From the NCBI GenBank assembly GCA_029940475.1, contig JAPYUT010000017.1, forward strand, positions 1-63,826: a stretch of DNA of 63,826 nt, given 5' to 3'. The first letter of the stretch is position 1. The number at the start of each line of letters is the position of its first letter. The translations under genes were made by a program, and so were the position numbers. The stretch is from Verrucomicrobiales bacterium (GTDB lineage Bacteria; Verrucomicrobiota; Verrucomicrobiia; Verrucomicrobiales; DEV007). Positions 9,074 through 17,312 of the stretch are shown piece after piece. Under the pieces are notes generated by a model. That model saw only the letters and a program-made list of their open reading frames with translations. It was not told the origin of the DNA and did no database searches.

Positions 9074-9544
9074 TCAGTATTGAAATCCGTTCTTGCGAAT
9101 ACGTACCATTGGTTCCCGCGATGGGTCATTGAGAATACCGTCGATGACCTCCGCAGCATAGATGGTGTGGTCACCACCTTCAATCTTACCTGTTATCCTG
9201 CACGCCAGGAAAGCGAGTGCTTCGGCCAGTTGTGGGATTGAATGTTCGTTCTCATCGAGTTCGAGCCCGGCAAAAGGTGAATCGTTGTCTGGTTGCGCAA
9301 AGGGCTTCATCAAGCGCGCGTCCTCATCACCAAGGACATTAATCCCGATTAGCCGGGATTGCTCAACGGCTGTAACGAGGCGTCTACCGTTACTGAGGGC
9401 AACGGTTATCATAGGAGGCTCGAAACCCGCCTGTTCAACGAAACTTGCCAGCATCCCGATTTCTTCACCATCCAGTATGCTGGTGGCAATGTAGACACCA
9501 CTGGGGAGCTTACCGAGAGCGGGGCCGATTTTTTCCTTGTCCAT
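9074..9544 (-). CDS. Flavin reductase-like (FMN-binding split barrel) protein
   Basis: About 156 aa, resembling the flavin reductase-like/DIM6-NTAB family: NAD(P)H:flavin oxidoreductases or flavin-binding barrels, usually dimeric and cytosolic. Supporting features are the opening LGKLPSGVYIATS, the FMN-loop-like MLASFVEQAGFEPPMITVAL, the SRLIGINVLGDED segment and the closing E-V-hydrophobic strand. The start is set at ATG 9544 because homology begins there; the frame is open to a TTG at 9592. It lies 102 bases downstream of the MoeB-rhodanese gene on the same strand and may be co-transcribed. Electron-acceptor partner unknown. Confidence 0.82.
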   Translation of the reverse strand: MDKEKIGPALGKLPSGVYIATSILDGEEIGMLASFVEQAGFEPPMITVALSNGRRLVTAVEQSRLIGINVLGDEDARLMKPFAQPDNDSPFAGLELDENEHSIPQLAEALAFLACRITGKIEGGDHTIYAAEVIDGILNDPSREPMVRIRKNGFQY

Positions 9545-9646
9545 ACTTGAAAAGACGCGAATTGCTTCCGCTGGGCAAGGGCAATATTGCAAATAGCGGT
9601 GCTTTTATAAATGGGGTGATAAAACCCTGTTCGGGAACCGGATTCA

Positions 9647-10783
9647 TTACTCAGGAAGATCACGGTTAATCCGGGATAGCCAGGCGTCGATTCCCCCCTC
9701 GATATTCATTGCATCAGGGTAACCGGCATCACGCAGCAATGTCACCGCACGGGCACTTCGTTTGCCTGATTTACAGTGGACAAAAAGCGGTATGTCCCGT
9801 GGTAACTCGTTAAGGCGTTCCTTAAGCTGGGCCAGTGGGATAAATGTGGCCCCCTCGATACGGCAGGCTGCGACTTCTACGGGTTCGCGGACATCGAGGA
9901 TGGTTATTTTTTCGTTTGCCTTCAGCTTGTTGCTTAACTCCACGACGGTGATTGATGCATCAGTCTCTTCTGTAATTCCACAGCTATAGTCCACTCCTTC
10001 CAACCCGGTAATTGTCGGGTTGTTGCCGCAAACAGCACACTCCGGGTCGGGGCGTAGATTGAAGGATCTGAATTTCGCGCTCAGTGCATCGTAGTGGAGA
10101 AGCTTACCGGTGAGCGGTTCACCGATCCCGGATAGCAGCTTAATTGCCTCGGTTGCCTGCAGGGTTCCTATCACGCCGGGAAGCACGCCCAGCACACCGC
10201 CTTCTATTCAGTCCGGGACAGCACCCGGCTTGGGAGCGTCAGGGAACAGGCATCGGTAGCACGGGCCCTCAAGATGTGGTGCGAAGACGGAAACTTGTCC
10301 CTCGAAACGGAATATTGAACCATGGACGTTTGGAATTTTAAGCAGGACGGATACGTCATTGCTCAGGTAGCGGGTGGGGAAATTGTCCGAGCCGTCAATG
10401 AGCAGGTCATAATTTTTGGCCAGTTCCATTGCATTACCGGAGACCAAGGTTTCCCGGTGGAGCTCGATTTGAACATTCGGATTGATGGCCGTAAGGGTAT
10501 CTTTGGCGGATTCAACCTTTGGGCGGCTGATATCGGCGGTGCCGTGGAGTAATTGTCGCTGAATGTTTGAGGCATCAACAGTATCGGGATCCACGATGCC
10601 GATGCGCCCGACGCCGGCAGCTGCAAGATACATCGCCGCGGGTGAACCGAGTCCTCCCGCTCCTATGCACAGGACGCCGGAGTCCTTGAGCCGACGTTGC
10701 GCTTCAATACCGAAAGAGGGCAGTGCAAGGTGCCGCGCGTAGCGTTCCAGCTCCTCCTGAGTTAATTCAGTTTTGGTTGGCAT
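9647..10783 (-). CDS. moeB: MoeB/ThiF-type adenylyltransferase-rhodanese fusion with in-frame UGA at the conserved Cys (candidate selenoprotein)
   Basis: MOCS3/Uba4-like protein that would adenylate the C-terminal glycine of a MoaD/ThiS-type sulfur carrier and then pass sulfur via its rhodanese domain. One continuous frame of 379 codons is interrupted only by TGA at 10208-10210. The N-terminal part has the nucleotide-binding GAGGLGSPAAMYLAAAGVG and the zinc CYRC; the downstream part has GGVLGVLPGVIGTLQATEAIK, the second zinc pair CAVC, and a rhodanese domain with active-site loop HCKSGKRS. In relatives the residue at the TGA is Cys (consensus ...P-x-C-A-E-G-G-V-L-G; Cys239 of human MOCS3), so the codon change is exactly at the thioester/persulfide Cys. 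A hairpin follows the UGA. ATG at 10783 is preferred over the upstream frame start at 10840. Alternatives are a nonsense mutation or sequencing error producing two fragments. Confidence 0.8.
10172..10196 (-). promoter_or_regulatory. SECIS-like hairpin downstream of the moeB UGA
   Basis: On the minus strand, starting 11 bases after the UGA, bases 10196-10188 can pair with 10180-10172 (nine pairs: five Watson-Crick and four G-U), closing a 7-base loop CGUGCUU. Loop position 2 is G, 21 bases after the UGA. Bacterial SECIS elements lie just 3' of the Sec UGA with a G in the first two loop positions at about this distance. The region also encodes the conserved GGVLGVLPG peptide, so chance pairing in GC-rich coding sequence is possible. 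Confidence 0.4.
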
Positions 10784-10921
10784 CAATCTACTTGTACGGG
10801 AAATCCTAATATCTATTGCACCGGGCGGTAAATACTTCACTTCATTAATGCGAATATCGGAGTAATTATAATAAAGCGGATTTGCGGCGGATTGTGTAGA
10901 CAGGTAAACTGTTGGGATATT

Positions 10922-11338
10922 ATGGATTGCTATGCGATCTCACGCATTGATCTTCCGGAAATGCGCAGCCACGGCTGGCAGGTGAGCTTGAGTCGCCGTG
11001 GAAGGAAATACTCCAGGTTTTTTTCCGACAGGAAGTATGGTGGACGCGGGGCTACCCTCGGTATTGCACGCAAGTTTCGTGATGAACTGGTTGCAAGCTT
11101 GCCTGACAGGGAGCGTGGTGGTACCACAGGTAAGTTTACACGGCGTAATATTTCAGGTGTGGTCGGGGTTTCCCGGATTATCATCCGCACGGCAATGGCA
11201 AGATATGAGTTCTGGCAGGTTACATGGTCACCAGATCCCGGAGTGCGCAGGAGAGTGAAATTTTCAACTCGTCGCTATGGTGAAGTACGCGCTTTCGAGC
11301 TGGCATGTGCGGCCAGGCGGGAAGCCGAGCGTGGTTAA
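10922..11338 (+). CDS. Small basic protein with two AP2-like domains
   Basis: About 138 aa, rich in Arg. Two segments each carry the Trp-basic-aromatic strand pattern of AP2/ERF-type DNA-binding domains: residues about 17-45 (GWQVSLSRRGRKYSRFFS, then KYGGRGATLGIARKFRDEL) and about 73-130 (GVVGVSR, FWQVTWSP, RRRVKFSTRRYGEVRAFELA). The phrase ending in FS-x-x-x-YGE-x-x-AF-x-LA-x-x-R is common in bacterial AP2 proteins, often linked to mobile endonucleases, but no nuclease domain is seen here. A DNA-binding or regulatory role is inferred. ATG at 10922 is preferred to a TTG 30 bases upstream. It is transcribed away from moeB. Confidence 0.65.
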   Translation: MDCYAISRIDLPEMRSHGWQVSLSRRGRKYSRFFSDRKYGGRGATLGIARKFRDELVASLPDRERGGTTGKFTRRNISGVVGVSRIIIRTAMARYEFWQVTWSPDPGVRRRVKFSTRRYGEVRAFELACAARREAERG

Positions 11339-11397
11339 ATCCTTTTGAACTGTTGGATGAATAGCCGCTTTGCCTTGAGCGTACAATGCCAATCAGT

Positions 11398-12648
11398 CTA
11401 CGGATGTGTCTGTAACTTTGAAGTTTGCAGCGGATGCAGGGCAACTGAAGGTACTCGTGTTATTGCAGAGCCAGGATAACTGAAGGCCTCCCATAAATCG
11501 GGTGAGAAATAGTCGGAAACGTTCCTGGTTGCGCCGTTAACGAAGTAGATATTCTGGCGATCAAATGAGAACCGGGGATGGTAACGGCTGGCTTCCAGTT
11601 GAGTTTCCGGAGGGCGGTCAGGGATTTTTTCAAGGGTTGTTTCAAGAAGATACTGCCGACCCTCCAGCTCGGTGACGCACCACGCGTGTTCACCTTTTCC
11701 GGGGGCGTGGCCGATTACTACACGGGTGTTGAATCCGCGTGATATGAGCCAATCTGCCAATAACAGTGAGGTGTCTTCGCAATCACCGTTGCGGAAGGAG
11801 TAGGTGTCGGATGGTGCTTGCCAGGAATCCTTCTTGCCGGCGAGCCCTGCAAGGTCCTTGCTGTAGCGGCAACGTGCGACAACCGCAGCCCAGAGGGCGG
11901 TGAGTTCTTCAATCCTCGTGGTCGCACCTGAAGCTATCTCTGGTGGTGGTCTGTAGCCGTGCAGGTAATGGTTAGCCCGGTGATAATTTCCCAGCATGTC
12001 TGCGGCAATAAGGTCATAAGAGCGGTTGCAGTGAGAGCATTTCATGGCAATGGCAAGGCCACATTTATCAAGTTTTCCGATATGCGATTTATTGCAATTT
12101 CTGCAAGTTACATAAAATTCGCTATGGCCATTGTTGAAAAGAGTAAGGTTGAATTTAGGCACCTTTTTTGCCGCGATGAGAAGGCATCCTATTTTGCTTT
12201 TGCTGCTGCGATAAAGGCGCATTGCCACGACGTTTGTCGAGGTTTTAAAGGCATCCTTCCAAAAGTCCAGTCGCCCGGCGAGGCTGTCGGGACTCTTTGC
12301 AGAAATGCAAAACAGCGAGGCATGGCTCAGCGTGAGTTTTTTGCTCGGCAGTTTTTCAAGGAGGATGTCGAGGGATATTCCGGCGGCATTACTGATTAGA
12401 GATTGAGGTTGCTCGTTAAGCCAGTCCTGGAGCCCGGAATCAGCAACGACTTCTTTCTCTATTCCCTGTGCCTTGCGCTCGGCGTTGACTGAGGCAAGGG
12501 CAACCTGACGGAATCGGTGCTGAGTTGCTTGATCAATTACTTGATCAATTGCTTGTGAGTCCGGTCTGAGGAAATTGCCAATGGCGATTAATATGACGAA
12601 AATCGTCAATCCCGTGAGTAGGTTACCTGCGTGTTTCCGGTTCAGCAT
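11398..12648 (-). CDS. Membrane-anchored transglutaminase-like protein with embedded zinc ribbon
   Basis: 416 aa with one N-terminal transmembrane segment (LLTGLTIFVILIAIGNFL), so probably inserted with the rest outside the cytoplasm. A Cys4 motif (CRNC then CSHC, residues about 180-206) precedes a transglutaminase-like domain with Cys290 in RNGDCEDTS and His321 in GEHAWCV; the third catalytic position appears as Glu in LLETT. Such domains act as cysteine proteases or amidases or cross-linking enzymes; the actual reaction is unknown. A duplicated IDQVIDQATQ segment near residue 35 reflects a short direct repeat in the DNA. It diverges from the PQQ-propeller gene across an AT-rich spacer. Confidence 0.78.
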   Translation of the reverse strand: MLNRKHAGNLLTGLTIFVILIAIGNFLRPDSQAIDQVIDQATQHRFRQVALASVNAERKAQGIEKEVVADSGLQDWLNEQPQSLISNAAGISLDILLEKLPSKKLTLSHASLFCISAKSPDSLAGRLDFWKDAFKTSTNVVAMRLYRSSKSKIGCLLIAAKKVPKFNLTLFNNGHSEFYVTCRNCNKSHIGKLDKCGLAIAMKCSHCNRSYDLIAADMLGNYHRANHYLHGYRPPPEIASGATTRIEELTALWAAVVARCRYSKDLAGLAGKKDSWQAPSDTYSFRNGDCEDTSLLLADWLISRGFNTRVVIGHAPGKGEHAWCVTELEGRQYLLETTLEKIPDRPPETQLEASRYHPRFSFDRQNIYFVNGATRNVSDYFSPDLWEAFSYPGSAITRVPSVALHPLQTSKLQTHP

Positions 12649-12679
12649 TAAACGGTATATTAGGCCAAGATTAAGTTAA

Positions 12680-12708
12680 TTAAACTGATTAACCATAATA
12701 TTTATAAT
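12680..12708 (+). promoter_or_regulatory. Candidate sigma70-like promoter for the PQQ-propeller gene
   Basis: The spacer between the divergent genes is markedly AT-rich. A perfect TATAAT lies at 12703-12708 with a weak -35-like TTAAAC about 17 bases upstream. Leader to the chosen ATG would be about 70 bases. Based only on motif match. Confidence 0.3.
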
Positions 12709-12786
12709 AAATAGAAATTGAACCGAGATGGAGATCGTTTCAATCACGAGATGATTTGGTTCCCGGAAAGGCGGTGGAATTCGCGG

Positions 12787-14058
12787 ATGCGTCAGATGCT
12801 TTGTGGGTTAGAATCTGCCGTGTTTGCGAGAGTTTTAGCTTTAACTGGTATTCTTGGTGCAACTGCTGCGGTAGCGGATTCGAATTGGCCGCGATTTCGT
12901 GGTCCGAATGGCGGTGGGCAAAGTGCGGTGGGTGCAAAATTGCCAATACAGTGGACTGAAGCCTCCAGCACATGGAGTGCACAGCTTCCAGGGCAAGGAA
13001 ACTCAAGTCCGGTTATCTGGGGGACAAGGGTCTTTGTTACCAGTGCGGTTGATCGTGGTGAGCAGCGGGTGTTGATGTGTTTTGATATCAATTCAGGCAA
13101 GCAATTGTGGCGCAGGGATGTTGTATCGGTAACGCACAAAAGGCATAAGATGAACAGCTATGCGACTAGCAGCCCGGCCGTTGATGCTGACGGGGTTTAT
13201 GTCCTTTGGGGGCAACCGAAGATGATCCTGGTAATAGCCTACACGCATACCGGGGAGGAATCGTGGCGCAAGGATATAGGATCTTATGAGAGTGGCCACG
13301 GATATGGGGTTTCGCCGATTGTAGCTGATGGTAAACTGGTGATTGGCAATGATCAGGAAGGTGGGAACTCAATTGTTGCCCTTGATACAAAATCCGGCAG
13401 GGAGCTTTGGAAGGCGCCGCGCAAGGCTCTGCGGGCAACTTATTCGACACCTTGTGTTCGTCCTCGTGATGATGGTGGCAATGACCTTATTGTGGCCGAT
13501 TGGCAGCAGGGCGTGAGTGCGATTGACCTGGCAACCGGCAAAGAGCGTTGGTCATCGGTGGTGTTTGATATTGATGACAAGCAGCGTGTCATTGGTTCAC
13601 CGATCATCTGGAATGACCTGGTGATTGCCACCTGTGGGTTTGTAACCGGCATGAAGCGCCTGGTTGCGCTTCGTCCGGAAGGATCCGGGCAGCAAGGATT
13701 GCACAAGGTTTTTCAACTGGATAAGGCGGTGCCACATGTGCCGACACCCCTTGCGCATGACGGGCGGCTTTACCTGTGGTCAGACAGCGGCATGGTGACT
13801 TGCGTGAAGCTTCCTGAAGGCAAAGTTCTTTATGATCGTGAGCGCACTTCGTCACGCGGCAAGATTTTCAGCTCCCCGATTGCCGTTGGTGACAGGATAG
13901 TCAATTTTTCAGCAAACGGGGATGTGGTTGTATTGCAGGCGGGAGATGAGTTCAAGGTGTTGCTTGAGGCAAAACTTCCCGAGGGGACGGCATCAACCCC
14001 GGCAGTTGCCGCGGGCCGATTTATTGTACGCACAAAATCGAAATTGCTGGCCTGGTAA
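12787..14058 (+). CDS. Secreted PQQ-like beta-propeller (BamB-like) protein
   Basis: About 423 aa from ATG 12787. A signal peptide (RVLALTGILGATAAVA, predicted cut before DSNWPRFRG) is followed by repeated propeller blades of the type GKQLWRRDV, GEESWRKDIG, GRELWKAPR and GKERWSSV, the alternating Trp-containing strands of the PQQ-like/BamB fold. The opening WPRFRGPNG is shared with the 42125-43399 gene and is widespread among secreted Planctomycetes-Verrucomicrobia propellers. No dehydrogenase active site is evident, so it is more likely a binding or scaffold protein in the periplasm. The upstream in-frame TTG (12718) is rejected because the signal peptide starts at 12787. Confidence 0.85.
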   Translation: MRQMLCGLESAVFARVLALTGILGATAAVADSNWPRFRGPNGGGQSAVGAKLPIQWTEASSTWSAQLPGQGNSSPVIWGTRVFVTSAVDRGEQRVLMCFDINSGKQLWRRDVVSVTHKRHKMNSYATSSPAVDADGVYVLWGQPKMILVIAYTHTGEESWRKDIGSYESGHGYGVSPIVADGKLVIGNDQEGGNSIVALDTKSGRELWKAPRKALRATYSTPCVRPRDDGGNDLIVADWQQGVSAIDLATGKERWSSVVFDIDDKQRVIGSPIIWNDLVIATCGFVTGMKRLVALRPEGSGQQGLHKVFQLDKAVPHVPTPLAHDGRLYLWSDSGMVTCVKLPEGKVLYDRERTSSRGKIFSSPIAVGDRIVNFSANGDVVVLQAGDEFKVLLEAKLPEGTASTPAVAAGRFIVRTKSKLLAW

Positions 14059-14066
14059 GCCGGGAA

Positions 14067-14087
14067 ACGCAGGGCCGGTCCCTGCGT
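14067..14087. terminator. Inverted repeat between convergent genes (possible bidirectional terminator)
   Basis: Perfect 8-base inverted repeat ACGCAGGG / CCCTGCGT with a 5-base loop lies between the stop codons of the PQQ propeller and the isomerase. There is no strong T-run on either side, so rho-independent function is uncertain. Confidence 0.4.
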
Positions 14088-14104
14088 CCTATGACAAGCG
14101 TTAT

Positions 14105-15109
14105 CTATTCCTCGGATTTTTCCGCGAACTGGGCATCGAAGACGATGTCACTCGGCGGGAAGTCAACCTGCTTCACGTATTGGCAACTCTCGGTGGCTCC
14201 AAACTCACGATCCATCGCGCCATCTTCCCACTCAACACTGAGTGGTCCCATGTATTTGATGTCGTTGAGGGCGCGGATGATCTTCTCGAAGTCGATGTTG
14301 CCACGGCCAACGGATTTGAAGTCCCAGTAGCGAGAGGGGTCATGGAAATCGACATGTCCGCCGAATACCCCGGCATCCTTTGGGCTCTCCGACCAGCTTA
14401 CATCCTTCATGTGGACATGGTTTATGCGGTCGGCAAAGCGGTAGATGAACTCCACATAGTCAACGCCCTGGTAGCCGAAGTGCGAAGGATCGTAGTTGAA
14501 GCCAAAGGCGGGATGACCGTCGAGGGCATCGATGGCACGTTGAGCGGAGGCAATGTCAAAGGCGATCTCGGTGGGATGCACCTCAAGGCCGAACTTGACG
14601 TCGCACTTCACGAATTCATCAAGGATGGGCTTCCAGCGCTTGGCAAAGTCCTCATAGCCGGCGTCAATTTGACCCGGAAGAACAGGCGGGAAGGAATAAA
14701 CCAAATGCCAGATTGAGGAACCGGTGAAGCCATTGATAACCTTGACTCCAAATTCTTTTGCAGCGTGGGCTGTCTTGATTAATTCCTCGGCAGCACGCTG
14801 GCGCACACCCTCGGGATCGCCGTCACCGTAGATGTAGGGTGGCAGGATCTGCTCGTGGCGGGCATCAATATTGTCGCAAACGGCTTGGCCGACGAGATGA
14901 GTGGATATTGAGTAGCAGGCAAGCCCGTGTTTTTCCAGGGTCTCCCGCTTGGCTTTGCAGTAATCCGCATCTGCCTTGTCGACTTCGAAGTGATCTCCCC
15001 AGCAACCTAATTCCACGCCGTCATAGCCAAAGGATTTGGCCTTGGCGCAAATAGTGTCGGTGTCGAGATCGGCCCACTGGCCGGTGAAGAGAGTAACTGG
15101 GCGTGCCAT
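14105..15109 (-). CDS. Sugar phosphate isomerase/epimerase (AP endonuclease 2-type TIM barrel)
   Basis: 334 aa; resembles the xylose isomerase-like TIM barrel family (IolE/IolI, AP_endonuc_2). Visible features: [14 protein letters not shown] at strand 2, [22 protein letters not shown] with metal-ligand Glu/His, [11 protein letters not shown] with Asp-x-x-His, INHVHMKDV and [11 protein letters not shown] carrying the final Glu ligand. These fit a divalent-metal-dependent isomerase or epimerase of sugars, inositol derivatives or keto-sugars. Substrate unknown. It is divergent from the YjhG-type dehydratase, and a combined role in sugar acid breakdown is an inference. Confidence 0.87.
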   Translation of the reverse strand: MARPVTLFTGQWADLDTDTICAKAKSFGYDGVELGCWGDHFEVDKADADYCKAKRETLEKHGLACYSISTHLVGQAVCDNIDARHEQILPPYIYGDGDPEGVRQRAAEELIKTAHAAKEFGVKVINGFTGSSIWHLVYSFPPVLPGQIDAGYEDFAKRWKPILDEFVKCDVKFGLEVHPTEIAFDIASAQRAIDALDGHPAFGFNYDPSHFGYQGVDYVEFIYRFADRINHVHMKDVSWSESPKDAGVFGGHVDFHDPSRYWDFKSVGRGNIDFEKIIRALNDIKYMGPLSVEWEDGAMDREFGATESCQYVKQVDFPPSDIVFDAQFAEKSEE

Positions 15110-15237
15110 TGTCGTGTATTTTCTGGTTTATTGTGATGCAGATTGCCTCCTGCGTGTAGCGCAGATTGAGTGAAGTCGTGCCGGGGATCAAGGTTTTTTA
15201 GGTGGATTTAGTCTCCCCGGGGGTGAACATCGTCGGT

Positions 15238-17163
15238 ATGGAGGATAATTTTTTGGAACTGCCAGAGGAAGCCTATCGCGTGAGGACAAAAATGCCGGCC
15301 CGCCGCGGGGAGTTGCCCTTCACTGAGGAGATGTTGAGGGAGCGTCCAAGCGGCGACTTGTTCGGCTGGTCACATAACGTCGCGATGGGCGCACACGCGA
15401 ACCTGATGACTTCTGACCAGGTATTGATCCTTACCACGGCGGGCGGGATTCGGGCCGATGACGGCACAGCGGTGGCCCTCGGTTACCATACCGGTCACTG
15501 GGAGGTTTCCCTGGTTGCGGCCGAGGCGGCAGGGGAGTTCAAGAAGGCGGGCTGGTTGCCTTTTGCGGCACATTGCTCGGATCCCTGTGACGGGCGCACA
15601 CAGGGAACAAAGGGAATGATGGACAGTCTGGCTTACCGCAACAGCGCTGCGGAAGTGCTGGCACGATTGGTACGTTCACTACCGACACGCAGGGCGGTAA
15701 TGGGTGTTGCGACCTGTGACAAGGGCCTTCCTGCAACCATGATGGCATTGGCCGAGGAGAGTGATTTTCCGGGAATTATCGTGCCGGGAGGCGTGACCCT
15801 GCCACCGGATCGAGGGGAGGACGCAGGTAGAGTGCAGTCCATTGGGGCGAGATTTTCTCACGGGGAGATGACCCTGAAGGAGGCGGCGCAGGCAGGTTGT
15901 GCAGCGTGTGCGAGTGCTGGTGGGGGATGCCAATTCTTTGGCACCGCGGCAACCTCGCAGGCGGTGGCTGAGGCCCTTGGCATGGCCTTGCCTCACTCCG
16001 CCCTTGCTCCGTCGGGTGAACCGGTATGGCTGGAAATTGGCAGGGCATCATCCCGTGCGTTGATGGCAATGACCGAGGCTGGCCTGACTCTCCGGGAAAT
16101 CCTTACTGATGCGGCGGTGAGCAATGCCATGGCGGTGCACGCGGCAATGGGTGGCTCGACAAATCTCCTGTTACATCTTCCTGCAATTGCCCGTTGCGCG
16201 GGTCTCAAGGCACCCCGGATGGAGGATTGGCTCTCAATAAACCGCAAGGTTCCGCGACTTGTGGACGTGTTGCCAAACGGTCCGAATAACCACATGACAG
16301 TGCAGGTGTTTCTCGCCGGCGGGGTGCCGGAGGTGATGCTGCATTTACGTGACCTGGGAGTCCTTGACTTGACATGCCTTACCGTTACCGGAAAGACGGT
16401 TGGCGAGAACCTCCAGGCGTGGGAACAATCCGAACGCCGCCTGCGTTTCCGGGAAATCTTGCGCGCAGAGGACGGCATTGATCCCGATGACGTGGTGATG
16501 TCACCTGAAAGGGCAGGCTCAAGGGGCATTGCGAGGACTCTTGCCTTTCTTTCGGGGAACCTGGCGCCGGACGGGGCGATCGTGAAGGCGACGGCGATTG
16601 CCGCCGAACTCTTTGCTGCTGATGATATCTATCATCACCGGGATAAAGCCCGGGTTTTTGTGGATGAGGCAGGCGCAATAGCGGCAGTGAAATCAACGGG
16701 GAAAGACCGGGTCAAGCCCGGCGAGGTTATTGTCCTGCTTGGCAGGGGGCCCCTTGGCGCCGGTATGCCGGAAACCGCGCAGATTACCAGTGCACTGAAA
16801 TACACTGATGCGCTGAGCCGCAATCCCTTGATCACTGATGGGCGCTTTTCGGGATTCTCGACAGGTCCCTGTATTGGTCATGTTGGTCCGGAGGCCCTTG
16901 CCGGCGGGCCACTCGGAAAATTGCGTGATGAGGATTTAATACAGATAGATATTTCCAGGGACGGGTGCTCCGGGGAGATCAATTATGCCGGGGATGATCC
17001 CGGGTTTGGCGACCGTCCAATGCATCCTCACCTTGTACCGGATCCTGATCTGCCTGATTCAGTGAGGCTCTGGGCGGCCCTGCAGGATACCGGTGGAGGA
17101 ACCTGGGGTGGTTGCCTGCCGGATGTGGATGAGGTGATCGGCAGAATTAAGGACAATCAATGA
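15238..17163 (+). CDS. yjhG: YjhG/YagF-type D-xylonate dehydratase (IlvD/Edd family)
   Basis: Iron-sulfur dehydratase converting D-xylonate (possibly other aldonates) to the 2-keto-3-deoxy acid. The sequence resembles E. coli YjhG from end to end: RPSGDLFG near the N-terminus, [85 protein letters not shown] and the closing GGTWGGC. Cysteines in SDPC, TCDKG and GGGC are the cluster-ligand positions of the family. Length (641 aa from ATG 15238) matches YjhG at about 655 aa; a GTG at 15202 would add 12 residues without homology. No xylose dehydrogenase, lactonase or dedicated KDX aldolase is adjacent, so physiological substrate is inferred from family only. Confidence 0.92.
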   Translation: MEDNFLELPEEAYRVRTKMPARRGELPFTEEMLRERPSGDLFGWSHNVAMGAHANLMTSDQVLILTTAGGIRADDGTAVALGYHTGHWEVSLVAAEAAGEFKKAGWLPFAAHCSDPCDGRTQGTKGMMDSLAYRNSAAEVLARLVRSLPTRRAVMGVATCDKGLPATMMALAEESDFPGIIVPGGVTLPPDRGEDAGRVQSIGARFSHGEMTLKEAAQAGCAACASAGGGCQFFGTAATSQAVAEALGMALPHSALAPSGEPVWLEIGRASSRALMAMTEAGLTLREILTDAAVSNAMAVHAAMGGSTNLLLHLPAIARCAGLKAPRMEDWLSINRKVPRLVDVLPNGPNNHMTVQVFLAGGVPEVMLHLRDLGVLDLTCLTVTGKTVGENLQAWEQSERRLRFREILRAEDGIDPDDVVMSPERAGSRGIARTLAFLSGNLAPDGAIVKATAIAAELFAADDIYHHRDKARVFVDEAGAIAAVKSTGKDRVKPGEVIVLLGRGPLGAGMPETAQITSALKYTDALSRNPLITDGRFSGFSTGPCIGHVGPEALAGGPLGKLRDEDLIQIDISRDGCSGEINYAGDDPGFGDRPMHPHLVPDPDLPDSVRLWAALQDTGGGTWGGCLPDVDEVIGRIKDNQ

Positions 17164-17312
17164 TGGTAGTGATAATAGCCCTATCCACTTAATTGTATTG
17201 AGGGGGGTAATATTCATTCCAAGTTTCTTTATTAATTGATGTGCAAAGGTGCAATTAAGGGATTGGTTATTGGCAATATTTTCCCCGTAATCTAATTAAC
17301 ACTGACTGTGTA

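Noticed and set aside
13922-14716. 264-residue plus-strand open frame opposite the isomerase gene
   Set aside because: It lies wholly opposite a conserved TIM-barrel gene and its translation shows no family features.
15238-17163. 6-phosphogluconate dehydratase (Edd) or dihydroxyacid dehydratase (IlvD)
   Set aside because: The sequence and length follow the YjhG/YagF subgroup throughout, unlike Edd or IlvD.
17164-17312. tRNA or small RNA in the spacer before addB
   Set aside because: No cloverleaf, T-loop motif or strong hairpin visible.
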